The notes: a model not told the origin generated them from the letters alone. A stretch of 7,030 nucleotides of DNA from JBEKJU01 sp050011095 (GCA_050011095.1 JBEKJU010000193.1:1-7030); one strand, 5' to 3'. Counted from the first letter of the stretch, positions 1 to 6,222 are shown. Translations and numbers: made by a program.

Positions 1-28
1 CAATTGGGAACGGACTCTTCCTTGGCAT
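1..28 (-). CDS. Probable IS630-type transposase, first 9 codons (partial)
   Basis: The minus strand opens with an ATG at 28-26 and reads MPRKSPFPI before leaving the window. A near-perfect Shine-Dalgarno sequence (GAGGAGG on the minus strand, 40-34) lies five bases before the ATG, which argues for a real start. The MPRKSPF opening resembles the N-terminus of many IS630-family transposases, which move DDE-type insertion sequences that target TA. Nine residues are too few to prove a family, so this rests on recognition of a short motif plus the ribosome-binding site. Any insertion-sequence end should lie between this start and about position 120. Confidence 0.4.
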
Positions 29-80
29 CGAATCCTCCTCGCTGGAGAATATATGCCAAGGATAACAGATGCAGGTGGAA

Positions 81-114
81 ATGTCATTACAATACGTCAT
101 CGTATTTATGACAT
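81..114. repeat. Large interrupted dyad (stem-loop capable)
   Basis: ATGTCAT (81-87) is the exact reverse complement of ATGACAT (108-114), and inside it AATACG (91-96) is the reverse complement of CGTATT (101-106). They close on a TCAT loop, with only an asymmetric bulge (TAC against T) between the two arms. That gives 13 base pairs over 34 bases. It lies just upstream of the probable transposase start. It could be an operator, part of an insertion-sequence end, or a terminator for minus-strand transcription from the right, though there is no clear T-run. The structure is visible; its function is not. Confidence 0.6.
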
Positions 115-173
115 GGAGCACTAAGGAAACGGTAAAGCTCCTCGTTGGACATTTTCTCATAGTCTTCTATGGT
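87..173 (-). CDS. Possible small or truncated gene, 29 aa, unknown
   Basis: An ATG at 173-171 on the minus strand is preceded by AAAGGA about six bases upstream, a reasonable ribosome-binding site. It encodes 29 residues starting MTIEDYEKMSNEELYRF, acidic and probably helical. The TAA stop (89-87) falls inside the dyad at 81-114. The composition looks coding, but I do not recognise a family. It may be a true microprotein or the start of a longer gene cut by the insertion sequence entering from the left edge. The frame is open upstream to about 311, but those residues look like noise, so the internal ATG is preferred. Confidence 0.3.
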   Translation of the reverse strand, partial: TIEDYEKMSNEELYRFLSAPCHKYDDVL

Positions 174-179
174 CATTGT

Positions 180-568
180 CTGTCCTTTCGCGTGGATACC
201 CTCTGCCGGGCTCCTGTCATTAGAGCTCTGCTGTACAATACTACAACTCTCGGAGTTCCGACAACGACGAATGTCAGCTTGAATGGCTTTGGCAAGGGAA
301 GTCCGGACCACAGTAATGCCGTACGATTGATTCTATAGGAAGTGGGAAGGACATAAGGAATTTGTTGGCTCGGTCTTCGAGGTAACTTGCAACCGGTCGC
401 CCTATGTGGCACGGGAACAAGCCCACTTGAAACGGGTTGGCGCAATGGAAGGCCGCATTAAGGCGTCCCGACGCTGTAAAAAAGGACATCCCCTTTGCGG
501 CGCATTTCGAATGGTCCCTGCTGGAAAAACGTTTGTAACGCCAGACTGCTCGCGCTTCATTGGCCGGA
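180..568. other. Stretch with no recognisable gene
   Basis: About 390 bases between the possible small ORF and the 3' end of lexA. Several frames are open for 60-100 codons on both strands, including a plus-strand frame free of stops from 331 through 723. None gives a protein I recognise, none has a good ribosome-binding site, and the longer ones run antisense into lexA. I see no tRNA-like fold and no convincing terminator after the lexA stop. It may be decayed sequence left by insertion-sequence activity. Confidence 0.5.
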
Positions 569-1219
569 TCACGACAGGGCAACCGGAGAACACTTCCGTA
601 TCACCCCGATCAGCTTGCCCTGGACCTCGACGTTGTCGGCCCTTTCGTAAATCGGCATCATATAGGGGTTGCAGGGCTGGAGGCGGATGCGGTCCCGCTC
701 GAAATAGATCTTTTTCAGGGTGACTTCCTGCTGTCGTTTAAGCCAGCAGGCGGCCACATCGCCGTTGCTGATGTCACCGCCGGCCTGCATGATGACGATG
801 TCGCCGTCGCCGATGAGGGCGTCGACCATGGAATTGCCCCTCACGCGGAGGGCGTAGATATCTTCCCTGCCATTGCCGGCGAGAGACTGCACCTCGATCC
901 ACTCGGTGGCCGTGCGCCGGCTGCCCGCATCCGGCACGGAGATGGGGTGTCCGGCCGCAATAGTGCCGAGTATCGGTATGGCGCCGCGCTCCTCATTTCC
1001 GGCATCGTCGACCAGAAGGGTGATGGACCGAGACTTGTCTTTGCTCCGCCGTATCGCCCCGTCCCGTTCCAGCCGGTCGAGGTGAAACTGGACCGCCGAA
1101 GGGCTTTTTATGCCGCACCCCTGGGCGATCTCCCTCAGCGCAGGGGCGTAGCCGTTCTTCTGTCTATAGGTCCGGACGAAGTCAAGGATTTTCTCTCTCG
1201 TGATTGTCCCCGGAGCCAT
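569..1219 (-). CDS. lexA: LexA SOS repressor (S24 self-cleaving)
   Basis: A 216-residue LexA of normal length. An N-terminal winged helix-turn-helix (about 5-65) contains the family signature NGYAPALREIA, then GIKSPSAVQFHLDRLE. A short linker leads to the S24 latent protease domain (about 80-205). The cleavage bond is Ala89-Gly90 in GTIAAGHP, the nucleophile is Ser130 in RGNSM, and the general-base lysine is Lys169 in VTLKK, so every self-cleavage residue is present. It should repress SOS genes and inactivate itself on RecA filaments. The ATG fits the family start exactly but has no Shine-Dalgarno sequence. A LexA-type operator begins one base before the start, so autoregulation is likely. 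It is divergent from imuB, a typical partner. It may be a second LexA dedicated to this cassette; that cannot be told from one window. Confidence 0.95.
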   Translation of the reverse strand: MAPGTITREKILDFVRTYRQKNGYAPALREIAQGCGIKSPSAVQFHLDRLERDGAIRRSKDKSRSITLLVDDAGNEERGAIPILGTIAAGHPISVPDAGSRRTATEWIEVQSLAGNGREDIYALRVRGNSMVDALIGDGDIVIMQAGGDISNGDVAACWLKRQQEVTLKKIYFERDRIRLQPCNPYMMPIYERADNVEVQGKLIGVIRKCSPVALS

Positions 1220-1220
1220 T

Positions 1221-1231
1221 GAACAAATGTA
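1221..1231 (-). promoter_or_regulatory. Candidate LexA operator at lexA
   Basis: Read on the minus strand this is TACATTTGTTC (plus strand GAACAAATGTA), one base before the lexA start codon. It matches the site in front of imuB (TACATATGTTC, 1296-1306) at 10 of 11 positions and in the same orientation relative to its gene. The GAAC-N4-GT half resembles the GAAC-N4-GTTC SOS box known from Gram-positive bacteria. Binding by this LexA is inferred from position and the repeated motif. Confidence 0.6.
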
Positions 1232-1255
1232 TCACGGTAACAGGCTGAATTGCAA
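1226..1255 (-). promoter_or_regulatory. Predicted lexA promoter
   Basis: On the minus strand TTGCAA (1255-1250) is followed after 18 bases by TACATT (1231-1226). The -10 is preceded by TGA, giving an extended -10 (TG-A-TACATT). The -10 lies inside the operator, as expected for direct repression. Transcription would begin about seven bases downstream, near 1219, which is the first base of the lexA ATG. A leaderless or nearly leaderless mRNA is therefore predicted, in line with the missing ribosome-binding site. Confidence 0.45.
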
Positions 1256-1283
1256 CATCGATCCACATTTGGAAGAATATATC

Positions 1284-1312
1284 TTGACCTTATAGTACAT
1301 ATGTTCTATATT
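1284..1312 (+). promoter_or_regulatory. Predicted imuB operon promoter
   Basis: TTGACC (1284-1289) and TATATT (1307-1312) are separated by the ideal 17 bases and each departs from the sigma-70 consensus by one base. The start site should fall near 1318-1320. The imuB ATG begins at 1320, so this transcript too is predicted to have little or no 5' leader. The operator palindrome fills the spacer and overlaps the -10, so LexA binding would block polymerase. Confidence 0.65.
1291..1310 (+). promoter_or_regulatory. Candidate LexA operator at imuB
   Basis: A 20-base palindrome: TATAG at 1291-1295 mirrors CTATA at 1306-1310 around the ACATATGT core. Only one base pair breaks the symmetry (T1296 against T1305). 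The core TACATATGTTC (1296-1306) repeats the site at the lexA start. It lies between the -35 and -10 elements and overlaps the -10. Position, symmetry and the second copy make it the best LexA operator candidate here. Confidence 0.7.
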
Positions 1313-1319
1313 ACCCTCC

Positions 1320-2504
1320 ATGAGAATAGCGTGCGTTCATTTTTCACATTTTTTCACGCAGGTGGAAGAATTGCGGCGGCCCGGTCTTGTAGGCCGCCCG
1401 GTCATCATCGGCGGCGGGCCAAAGGAGCGAGGTAACGTCGTCGACTGCTCGGAAGAGGCCGAGGCCCTGGGGATCCGGCCGGGTATGCTTTTGCGCGAGG
1501 CGCTCTACCTTTGCCCCGACGCCCTCCTGATACCCCTTGCCGACGGGTATGGGCGTATCTGGGAGGATATCCTCTTCGCCATCGGGGCCTTCACGTTGAG
1601 GATCGAGCCGGAAGCTCCGGGCATCGCCTATCTGGACATGACAAAGGTACTCCGGACCAACGGGGACGAGAAAGGCCTGGCGTCCGCCATCACCCGGGGC
1701 ATACGTTGCTCGTCCCGTATGAAGATGACGATAGGCGTGGGAAATTCTCGGTTCATCGCAAAGCACGCGGCTCTATGCGCCTTCGACGCCCTCGTGATCG
1801 AGCCGGGCGGAGAGAAGGAATTTCTCTCCCTTCTACCCATCGATGCGCTTCCCCTCGGCAAGAAGGAGAAAGAACACCTGCGTTTTCTGGGCCTTTCCAC
1901 GATAAAGAAGGTGAGTGCCTTCTCGAAGAAGGAGCTGATCTCCCAGTTCGGCCGACAGGGTACCGCCCTTTTTGACGCGGCCCAGGGCGTTGACGAGAAA
2001 AGACCCATCCTGCGGAGGCAGAACCCCCTCTGTTTGGAAAAAGAATTCTCGCCCGATGTTTCCCTTGACACATCGGGCGAGATGTTGGCCATCATGGAAG
2101 ACATGATCCTGGGGCTTTCCGACGAGCTTCGCCGGATGCGCATGACGTGCAGAAAGATGGAGATCACCCTTTTCCTTCAGAGCGGAAATCCCGTGGAAAA
2201 GGCCCTGGTAATTAAAAAACCCACCCATGAGGCGAAAGCGATGGCAGCGCGCCTTCTTGGCGTTTTGGAAGGTCTTGCCCTGGAAAGCCCAGTCGTATCG
2301 CTCAAGGTGTCAATTCCCGACCCCGCTTTTGCTCAAGGGGACCAGGAAGGGCTCTTCAGGAGAAAATCGCTCTTCCTGGAAAGGCTCGAAGGCGTCAAGG
2401 CGTACTTACAGGCGCGCTACGGCCATACATCACTCGTCACGGTCGAGGAAGGGGATAGACACGCGCGCCTGCCGGAGAGGAGGTTCAGATTCGTCGATGT
2501 ATAG
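1320..2504 (+). CDS. imuB: ImuB-like catalytically dead Y-family polymerase
   Basis: A 394-residue DinB/UmuC-fold protein. Palm and fingers occupy about 1-160, the thumb with helix-hairpin-helix about 165-230 (SQFGRQGTALFDAAQGVD), the little finger about 235-335, and an ImuB-type tail follows. The residues that bind catalytic metal in Pol IV are absent: the position of Pol IV Asp8 (HVDMDCFF) is His here (CVHFSHFF), and Pol IV SLDEAYLDVT is PGIAYLDMT, so Asp103 and Glu104 are Gly and Ile. This loss defines ImuB, the non-catalytic hub of the ImuA/ImuB/DnaE2 mutasome. QEGLF at 342-346, beyond the little finger, fits the beta-clamp-binding pentapeptide QxxLF. The start at MRIACVHF matches the family and no Shine-Dalgarno precedes it. 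Under the LexA-type operator it should be SOS-induced. Its tail ends LPERRFRFVDV and overlaps the next gene. Confidence 0.88.
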   Translation: MRIACVHFSHFFTQVEELRRPGLVGRPVIIGGGPKERGNVVDCSEEAEALGIRPGMLLREALYLCPDALLIPLADGYGRIWEDILFAIGAFTLRIEPEAPGIAYLDMTKVLRTNGDEKGLASAITRGIRCSSRMKMTIGVGNSRFIAKHAALCAFDALVIEPGGEKEFLSLLPIDALPLGKKEKEHLRFLGLSTIKKVSAFSKKELISQFGRQGTALFDAAQGVDEKRPILRRQNPLCLEKEFSPDVSLDTSGEMLAIMEDMILGLSDELRRMRMTCRKMEITLFLQSGNPVEKALVIKKPTHEAKAMAARLLGVLEGLALESPVVSLKVSIPDPAFAQGDQEGLFRRKSLFLERLEGVKAYLQARYGHTSLVTVEEGDRHARLPERRFRFVDV

Positions 2505-2742
2505 CCCTTACGATCCCGAGCCGGCAGGCATCGTCGACCGGGATGGACGGCCTGTGGCGCTAATAAACAAGGGGAAGCGCCTACGTGTGAGCGGAATCGT
2601 CAATACATGGCGCATTGACGAGGAGTGGTGGCGGGAGGAGATTTCCAGGCTCTATTTTCTCATCGAGCTTGAGAACCAAAGGCGCATCGTCGTGTTCCGC
2701 GATCTTGTCGGGGGCGGCTGGTTCAGACAGAACTGGGTATAG
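2497..2742 (+). CDS. DUF6504-like small protein of imuB-dnaE2 operons
   Basis: An 81-residue protein whose ATG lies within the last codons of imuB (overlap ATGTATAG, 2497-2504), so it is probably translationally coupled; GGAGAGGAGG at 2474-2483 may help. It is rich in Trp and Arg. Visible pattern: a basic strand (KGKRLRVSGIVNTWR, 25-39), then DEEWW (41-45), RLYFLIEL and a C-terminal GGGWFRQNWV. This resembles the DUF6504 domain, found as a small protein beside or fused to ImuB in mutasome operons. The role is unknown; a scaffold or DNA-contacting accessory would fit the basic, beta-rich look. The overlap and the next gene only seven bases on show that it belongs to the operon. Confidence 0.7.
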   Translation: MYSPYDPEPAGIVDRDGRPVALINKGKRLRVSGIVNTWRIDEEWWREEISRLYFLIELENQRRIVVFRDLVGGGWFRQNWV

Positions 2743-2749
2743 CGGTATC

Positions 2750-3193
2750 TTGTACGCCGAGCTTCATGTCCATTCGAATTTTTCGTTGCTCGACGGCGCC
2801 TCTTTTCCCGAGGAGCTTATAGAAGCGGCCGCACGAAAAGGCATGCCCGCCCTCGCCCTCACCGACCACGACGGCCTGTATGCCGCGCCCCGGTTCTGCC
2901 GCGCAGCTAGGGAGGCAGGCATAAAGCCGATAGTCGGCGCGGAACTTACCGTGCGGAACGGCTCGCACCTGACACTCCTCGTCAAGAACGACGCAGGTTA
3001 CGCGAACCTGTGCACCCTCATCACGAGGGCACAGCTTGAAGGGATGAAGGGAGAACCCAAGCTCGATCCGTTCCTTTTGGAGCGACATCACGCGGGCCTT
3101 ATCTGTCTTTCCGGATGCGCCAGGGGAGAGATACCGTCGCTCGTCCGCCAGGGCAGATACGACGACGCTGCGCGCGATGCCGTTATGCGCTGA
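2750..3193 (+). pseudogene. dnaE2: Truncated error-prone DNA polymerase DnaE2, PHP domain only
   Basis: The frame starts at TTG (2750), seven bases after the previous stop, and reads YAELHVHSNFSLLDGASFPEEL, the canonical DnaE2 N-terminus. PHP-domain metal ligands are visible: His6 and His8, Asp39-His40-Asp41 in LTDHDGLYA, Glu65 in GAEL, followed by ICLSGCARGEI. The frame ends at a TGA after 147 residues, whereas DnaE2 usually has over 1000, so the palm, fingers, clamp-binding and OB parts are absent. The last homologous residues are about RYDDAARDAV; none of the three forward frames after 3193 resumes DnaE2-like sequence, so this looks like a deletion or insertion breakpoint and not a simple frameshift. 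It could make an isolated PHP fragment but not a polymerase. With ImuB also catalytically dead, this cassette lacks synthesis activity unless another dnaE2 exists. Confidence 0.88.
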
Positions 3194-3350
3194 CACCACT
3201 CCAGGGCAACCGCATCCATCTGGAACCTGGAATACAACGTCCGTGACACCTTCATCAGGAGAAGCACGTAAATTTCGCAGACAGTTCTCAAACTGCCTGT
3301 TGCTTACCGGATGAGCCGGAAGGTGTTTCGTTTGTAACAGCTGCCATCGG
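3194..3350. other. Junction between dnaE2 and DUF499 remnants, no gene
   Basis: A 157-base stretch between the truncated dnaE2 and the 3' end of the DUF499 remnant. The two genes point toward each other. I see no recognisable protein, RNA or strong terminator; only a short CCGG-N5-CCGG hairpin near 3308-3320. It must contain the breakpoint that removed the rest of dnaE2. Confidence 0.5.
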
Positions 3351-5417
3351 CTAGAACTTCCAATCCTTCTTTATCTTTCTCAGACACTCTTCCACACCTT
3401 TCACGTCGATGTCACCTTTATCTTTTACTGTGATGCAGGCTTCCACAACGGGGTCGCCGCCGGCGAGAAGCTTCGTCAAACGAGCGATTTCCTCTCCGAG
3501 GGTCTGAACCTCCGACACTGACAGTTGTACCGTGTTGGACCTGCGACGGCCCGACATTGGAGGAGGAGGTGGCGGGGGCGGTGCAGACGTCTTAATGATC
3601 AAGGCTATTTTTCCATCATGTTGCAAGGAGGCTACCGGCCCTGTTCCTGTCACCCGGTGGATGAAGCCTTGCGCAATTGCCGAATTCAATGCATTCAGAA
3701 ACTCTCTTTCCGGCCACGGCCTGCCTTTCAGCGTCTTGATCTCCGCATAGACTTTTTCGATCTCCGTTTTTGGTTCGGACTCGGTACTCCATACACCGGG
3801 AAGAGACGAAGGCAGAAAATCGATGCTTGCCACCGGCTGCGGGGGCCGGTAGAGAACGGCGTCTGCGTCTAGCTGAATAGCAGACGGCTTTTCCTTGAAG
3901 ACGCTGTCATTACCGAACACGAGCCATAAACTGCCCGCCGTTACTGCGCCGCTGACCGCCTGCTGGACAACCGCGTAGTCTACTGTCGGTATTGGCCTCT
4001 CCTCCGCCGGATAGTCAGGATGCATCTGCTCTTCAAACGCATGATTCCCGTCAAACCAGGAATACAGCTCGGAAAGCTTCACCCCCCGATCGTCTTCGGG
4101 CCAGAGACCCTTGAGGGAATTGGGTATGACGGCGGATTGGGAAAGATTCTCTAGTTTTGCCTTTTCCGGCAGCCAGGCTTCCGCGACCTCATCCCAGTTT
4201 GTCATGTCAATCGGGCTTCTCCAATACCATTGAACAGATCCATCCGAACGTGTGCACCGTAGCGCAAGTACTCCGCGTCTTACTGCGTCTTCTATGGTTG
4301 TAAGTACTACCTGCCGGTTGAGCAGCTTGGGTAATTTGCCCTGGCGGCCGAAAGCCTGGTAGAAGTCTTTCACAGGGATATTAACATCACCGGGTGGCCA
4401 GACAGACCAAGGACCTCCCGGTAGGATTGCCGTAGCATCGATCTTTTCCTTGTAGAGACGAAGGTCCTTTTCCGATAGAAGGGTTCTTATCAATGACTCG
4501 GCGCCGATGGTGATCTTCTTTGCCTGAATTGAGCCATCCGCATGCAGGTAAAGAACAATTTCGTACGCATTCTTCACCGCCCCTTGCGCTTGCTGGAGAG
4601 ACTCCCTTTCCCGCTTTTTCACGGTCTCCTGCTGGAAGGAATCTAAGTCCTTGAACTGCTGTGATTTCCGAATTTCCACCCAGGCCATCCGGTCGGCAAT
4701 CTGTTGCTCTGCCTGGCTGAGACCTGTCACGCTGGGCGTGACGGCGAGGACTATGTTCTGGTATGTCCGTTGTTGGGTGGCAGAGGCATGGGTGCGGATG
4801 AAATCGGCCGCCTTGGGCTTCGGAGGATCGCCGACAATACCGGCATAATCCGCACCGAGCACGACGAGCCGGAACTGGCCGTCATCCTCTACCTCTGAAG
4901 GCGATGAAGGGAGTTTGTGCGGCCTGACGCTTTCTTCGATGCAACCGGCGAAGAGCGGAGGGCATTTCGTCTTGGCAAGTTCGTCGAATTCAGATTTCAC
5001 ATGGTTCAAGGCCTGCCGCTTATAGCTGTCGTGGATCTGATTGAGATTCGGTTTGGGACCCAACCTCCAGAAACGTGGAACGCCGGAACCTGCTTCTGTC
5101 GTTTCACATTCCTCCAGATACCAGGAAACCTTGGACCATGCGATCAGGCCCGCATTCAGGACGGCCGAGATATCACAGGTTGCCGCGAGAAGCCAACGAA
5201 GCTCCCCCAGTTCTGCTTGTTCCCCCAGGGGCTGCGAAAAAATGAACGACGCGATGCAGGCCGCTTCTATCTCTCTGCCCGTAAGTGTCGGGGCTTCCGT
5301 CTTCTGAGCACTCCGGACCCGGGGCAGCTCGGTTTTTAAGTTCTCGGGCCATGGTGGCGACTTCGGTCCTGGCACCGAATCCTTCGCCTCCTGCGCGAGG
5401 GGCACGGTGTTGGCACC
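3351..5417 (-). pseudogene. DUF499-family protein, C-terminal part; ATPase domain missing
   Basis: The open frame runs to 5588, but its first ~57 codons are the antisense of a recombinase, so genuine sequence begins near 5417 and spans about 686 residues. It shows DUF499 signatures: a helical segment followed by RFWRLGPKPNLNQIHD (173-187 of the open frame), then RTHASATQQRTYQNIVLAVTP (265-285) and a DRMAWVEI helix. A long winged-helix-like middle follows, with a run of eight prolines at 670-677. The end (VQLSVSEVQTLGEEI to IKKDWKF) is typical of the family. DUF499 proteins are large AAA+ ATPases found in predicted phage-defence loci, often with DUF1156 methyltransferases, and related to PglY. 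The N-terminal Walker A/B part is gone and no partner genes are present, so the remnant should be inactive. Confidence 0.7.
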
Positions 5418-5796
5418 TGAACTCTTTCTCAATGCCCGAGGGCAACCCATGACCCGTTCCGGCTTTGAATACATCCTGGACAAGCACGTCAAGGCTGCCA
5501 AAGAGCGCTGCCCCTCTCTGGCAACGAAACGGATCTCGCCCCATGTGCTGCGACACAGCTGTGCCCTCACGGTGCTGCAGGCTACCAATGATCTGAGAAA
5601 AGTCTCGCTCTGGCTCGGTCACGCGAGCATGCAAACCACTGAAATCTACACGCGTGCCGACCCTTCGGTCAAGCTCGAGACCTTAGAGTCCATCGTCGCA
5701 CCAAAGTTACGATCGGGACGTTTCAAGGCGACCGACGAACTGATTGCCTCACTCCAGCCAGGCAATTTTATGCGGAGTAAAAAAACGCCAGAATAA
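5407..5796 (+). pseudogene. Tyrosine recombinase, C-terminal catalytic fragment
   Basis: 129 codons from a GTG, really a truncated gene: the frame enters at PELFLNARGQPMTRSGF, mid-way through a tyrosine-recombinase catalytic domain. The remaining active-site parts are intact: HVLRH (46-50, the HxxR box), SLWLGH (67-72, the second His/Trp box) and the nucleophile Tyr81 in EIYTRADP. The core-binding N-terminus and the first catalytic Arg are missing. The tail (KLETLESIVAPKLRSGRF) resembles recombinases of elements that carry several tandem tyrosine recombinases. These enzymes cut and rejoin DNA through a 3'-phosphotyrosine. The upstream side is fused to the antisense DUF499 remnant near 5405-5420. 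It may mark the right end of a decayed element; the repeats downstream support that. Confidence 0.85.
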
Positions 5797-5803
5797 CGTG
5801 TCA

Positions 5804-5830
5804 GCGGGGCTCGCGAGAAGCGGGCCCCGC
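5804..5830 (+). repeat. Hairpin just after the recombinase stop
   Basis: GCGGGGC (5804-5810) and GCCCCGC (5824-5830) form a seven-pair GC stem with a 13-base loop, eight bases after the recombinase stop codon. There is no T-run after it, so a rho-independent terminator is not supported. It is more likely part of an element end. Confidence 0.55.
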
Positions 5831-5928
5831 ATAAACATAAAGTCTGCATTTTCGCGCTTATGCAGTTCAGCGCATAAACGGGAGATCGTCGCCGGGGAAC
5901 ATGCCTGTTATCGGCTCCTGGCGTTTAT
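5828..5928. repeat. GCATAA repeat cluster, possible element end
   Basis: CGCATAAAC occurs twice in direct orientation (5828-5836 and 5871-5879). TTATGC (5858-5863) is inverted against GCATAA (5872-5877). ATAAACG (5874-5880) is inverted against CGTTTAT (5922-5928). CTGCA (5844-5848) pairs with TGCAG (5861-5865). Such clustered direct and inverted copies right after a recombinase gene are what recombinase-binding sites at an element end look like. That this is the end of the recombinase's own element is an inference. Confidence 0.5.
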
Positions 5929-6070
5929 TACACTGAAGATGGAGTTGAGCTGGCGGACTACATAAGGTAGGGAAGGTACGGCCCAATTTACCGCTCTACA
6001 AACTCACACAAAAGACTTGACACTTCCTTAGGCGTCCTCCGCCAAATATTGCGGGACGGTCGTGAATGAC

Positions 6071-6094
6071 TACCCCGCCGCAAGCAGCGGGGTA
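6071..6094. repeat. REP-like palindrome
   Basis: TACCCCGC (6071-6078) pairs perfectly with GCGGGGTA (6087-6094), with a further G-C pair inside around a CAAG loop. It is preceded by GAATGAC, so CTAC sits at the 5' edge of the stem, and GTAG appears on the other strand, reminiscent of the conserved tetranucleotide beside REP palindromes. REP elements are copied by RAYT transposases of the IS200/IS605 kind. No RAYT gene is in the window. Confidence 0.5.
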
Positions 6095-6123
6095 TCAAAA
6101 GACATCGCAAGCGGCTGCCTTGT

Positions 6124-6140
6124 CGCCCCAAGGGGCGGGG
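6124..6140. repeat. Second REP-like palindrome
   Basis: CGCCCC (6124-6129) and GGGGCG (6132-6137) are inverted about AA, with a further GGG following. It lies 30 bases after the first hairpin and is followed by GGAATACAACCC. A closely spaced pair of GC-rich palindromes resembles a REP doublet or the subterminal hairpins of an IS200/IS605-type element. Confidence 0.45.
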
Positions 6141-6222
6141 AATACAACCCGAAGAGATTAAAAGCCTGCTATTGCCCTATCATCTCCATTCCATTTCAAA
6201 GGAGTGGCAGTACTTCAAATGG

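Larger units (their letters stand above)
5931..6222. other. Non-coding stretch with REP-like hairpins
   Basis: No convincing gene lies between the recombinase repeats and the pfkB remnant. A stop-free plus-strand frame around 6062-6349 runs across the hairpins and is not credible as protein. TTGACA at 6017-6022 has no matching -10 at normal spacing. Apart from the two palindromes listed separately I see nothing. Confidence 0.5.

Noticed and set aside
406..723. A 105-codon plus-strand frame (stop-free from 331)
   Set aside because: No family is recognisable, there is no ribosome-binding site, and its second half runs antisense into lexA.
560..1222. A 220-codon plus-strand open frame
   Set aside because: It is antisense to lexA, which has all its catalytic and DNA-binding motifs; the plus-strand product matches nothing I recognise and is a codon-bias shadow.
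1628..2167. Long minus-strand frames inside imuB
   Set aside because: They mirror the imuB frame, have no ribosome-binding site and no recognisable motif.
5418..5588. The N-terminal 57 codons of the long DUF499 open frame
   Set aside because: They are the reverse complement of the tyrosine-recombinase catalytic motifs HVLRH and GH, so cannot be DUF499 sequence.
5828..5928. A CRISPR-like repeat reading of the CGCATAAAC copies
   Set aside because: The repeats are only nine bases, two in number, and mixed with inverted copies; no cas gene is present.
6017..6022. TTGACA as a promoter -35 element
   Set aside because: No acceptable -10 lies 16-18 bases downstream and no gene follows.
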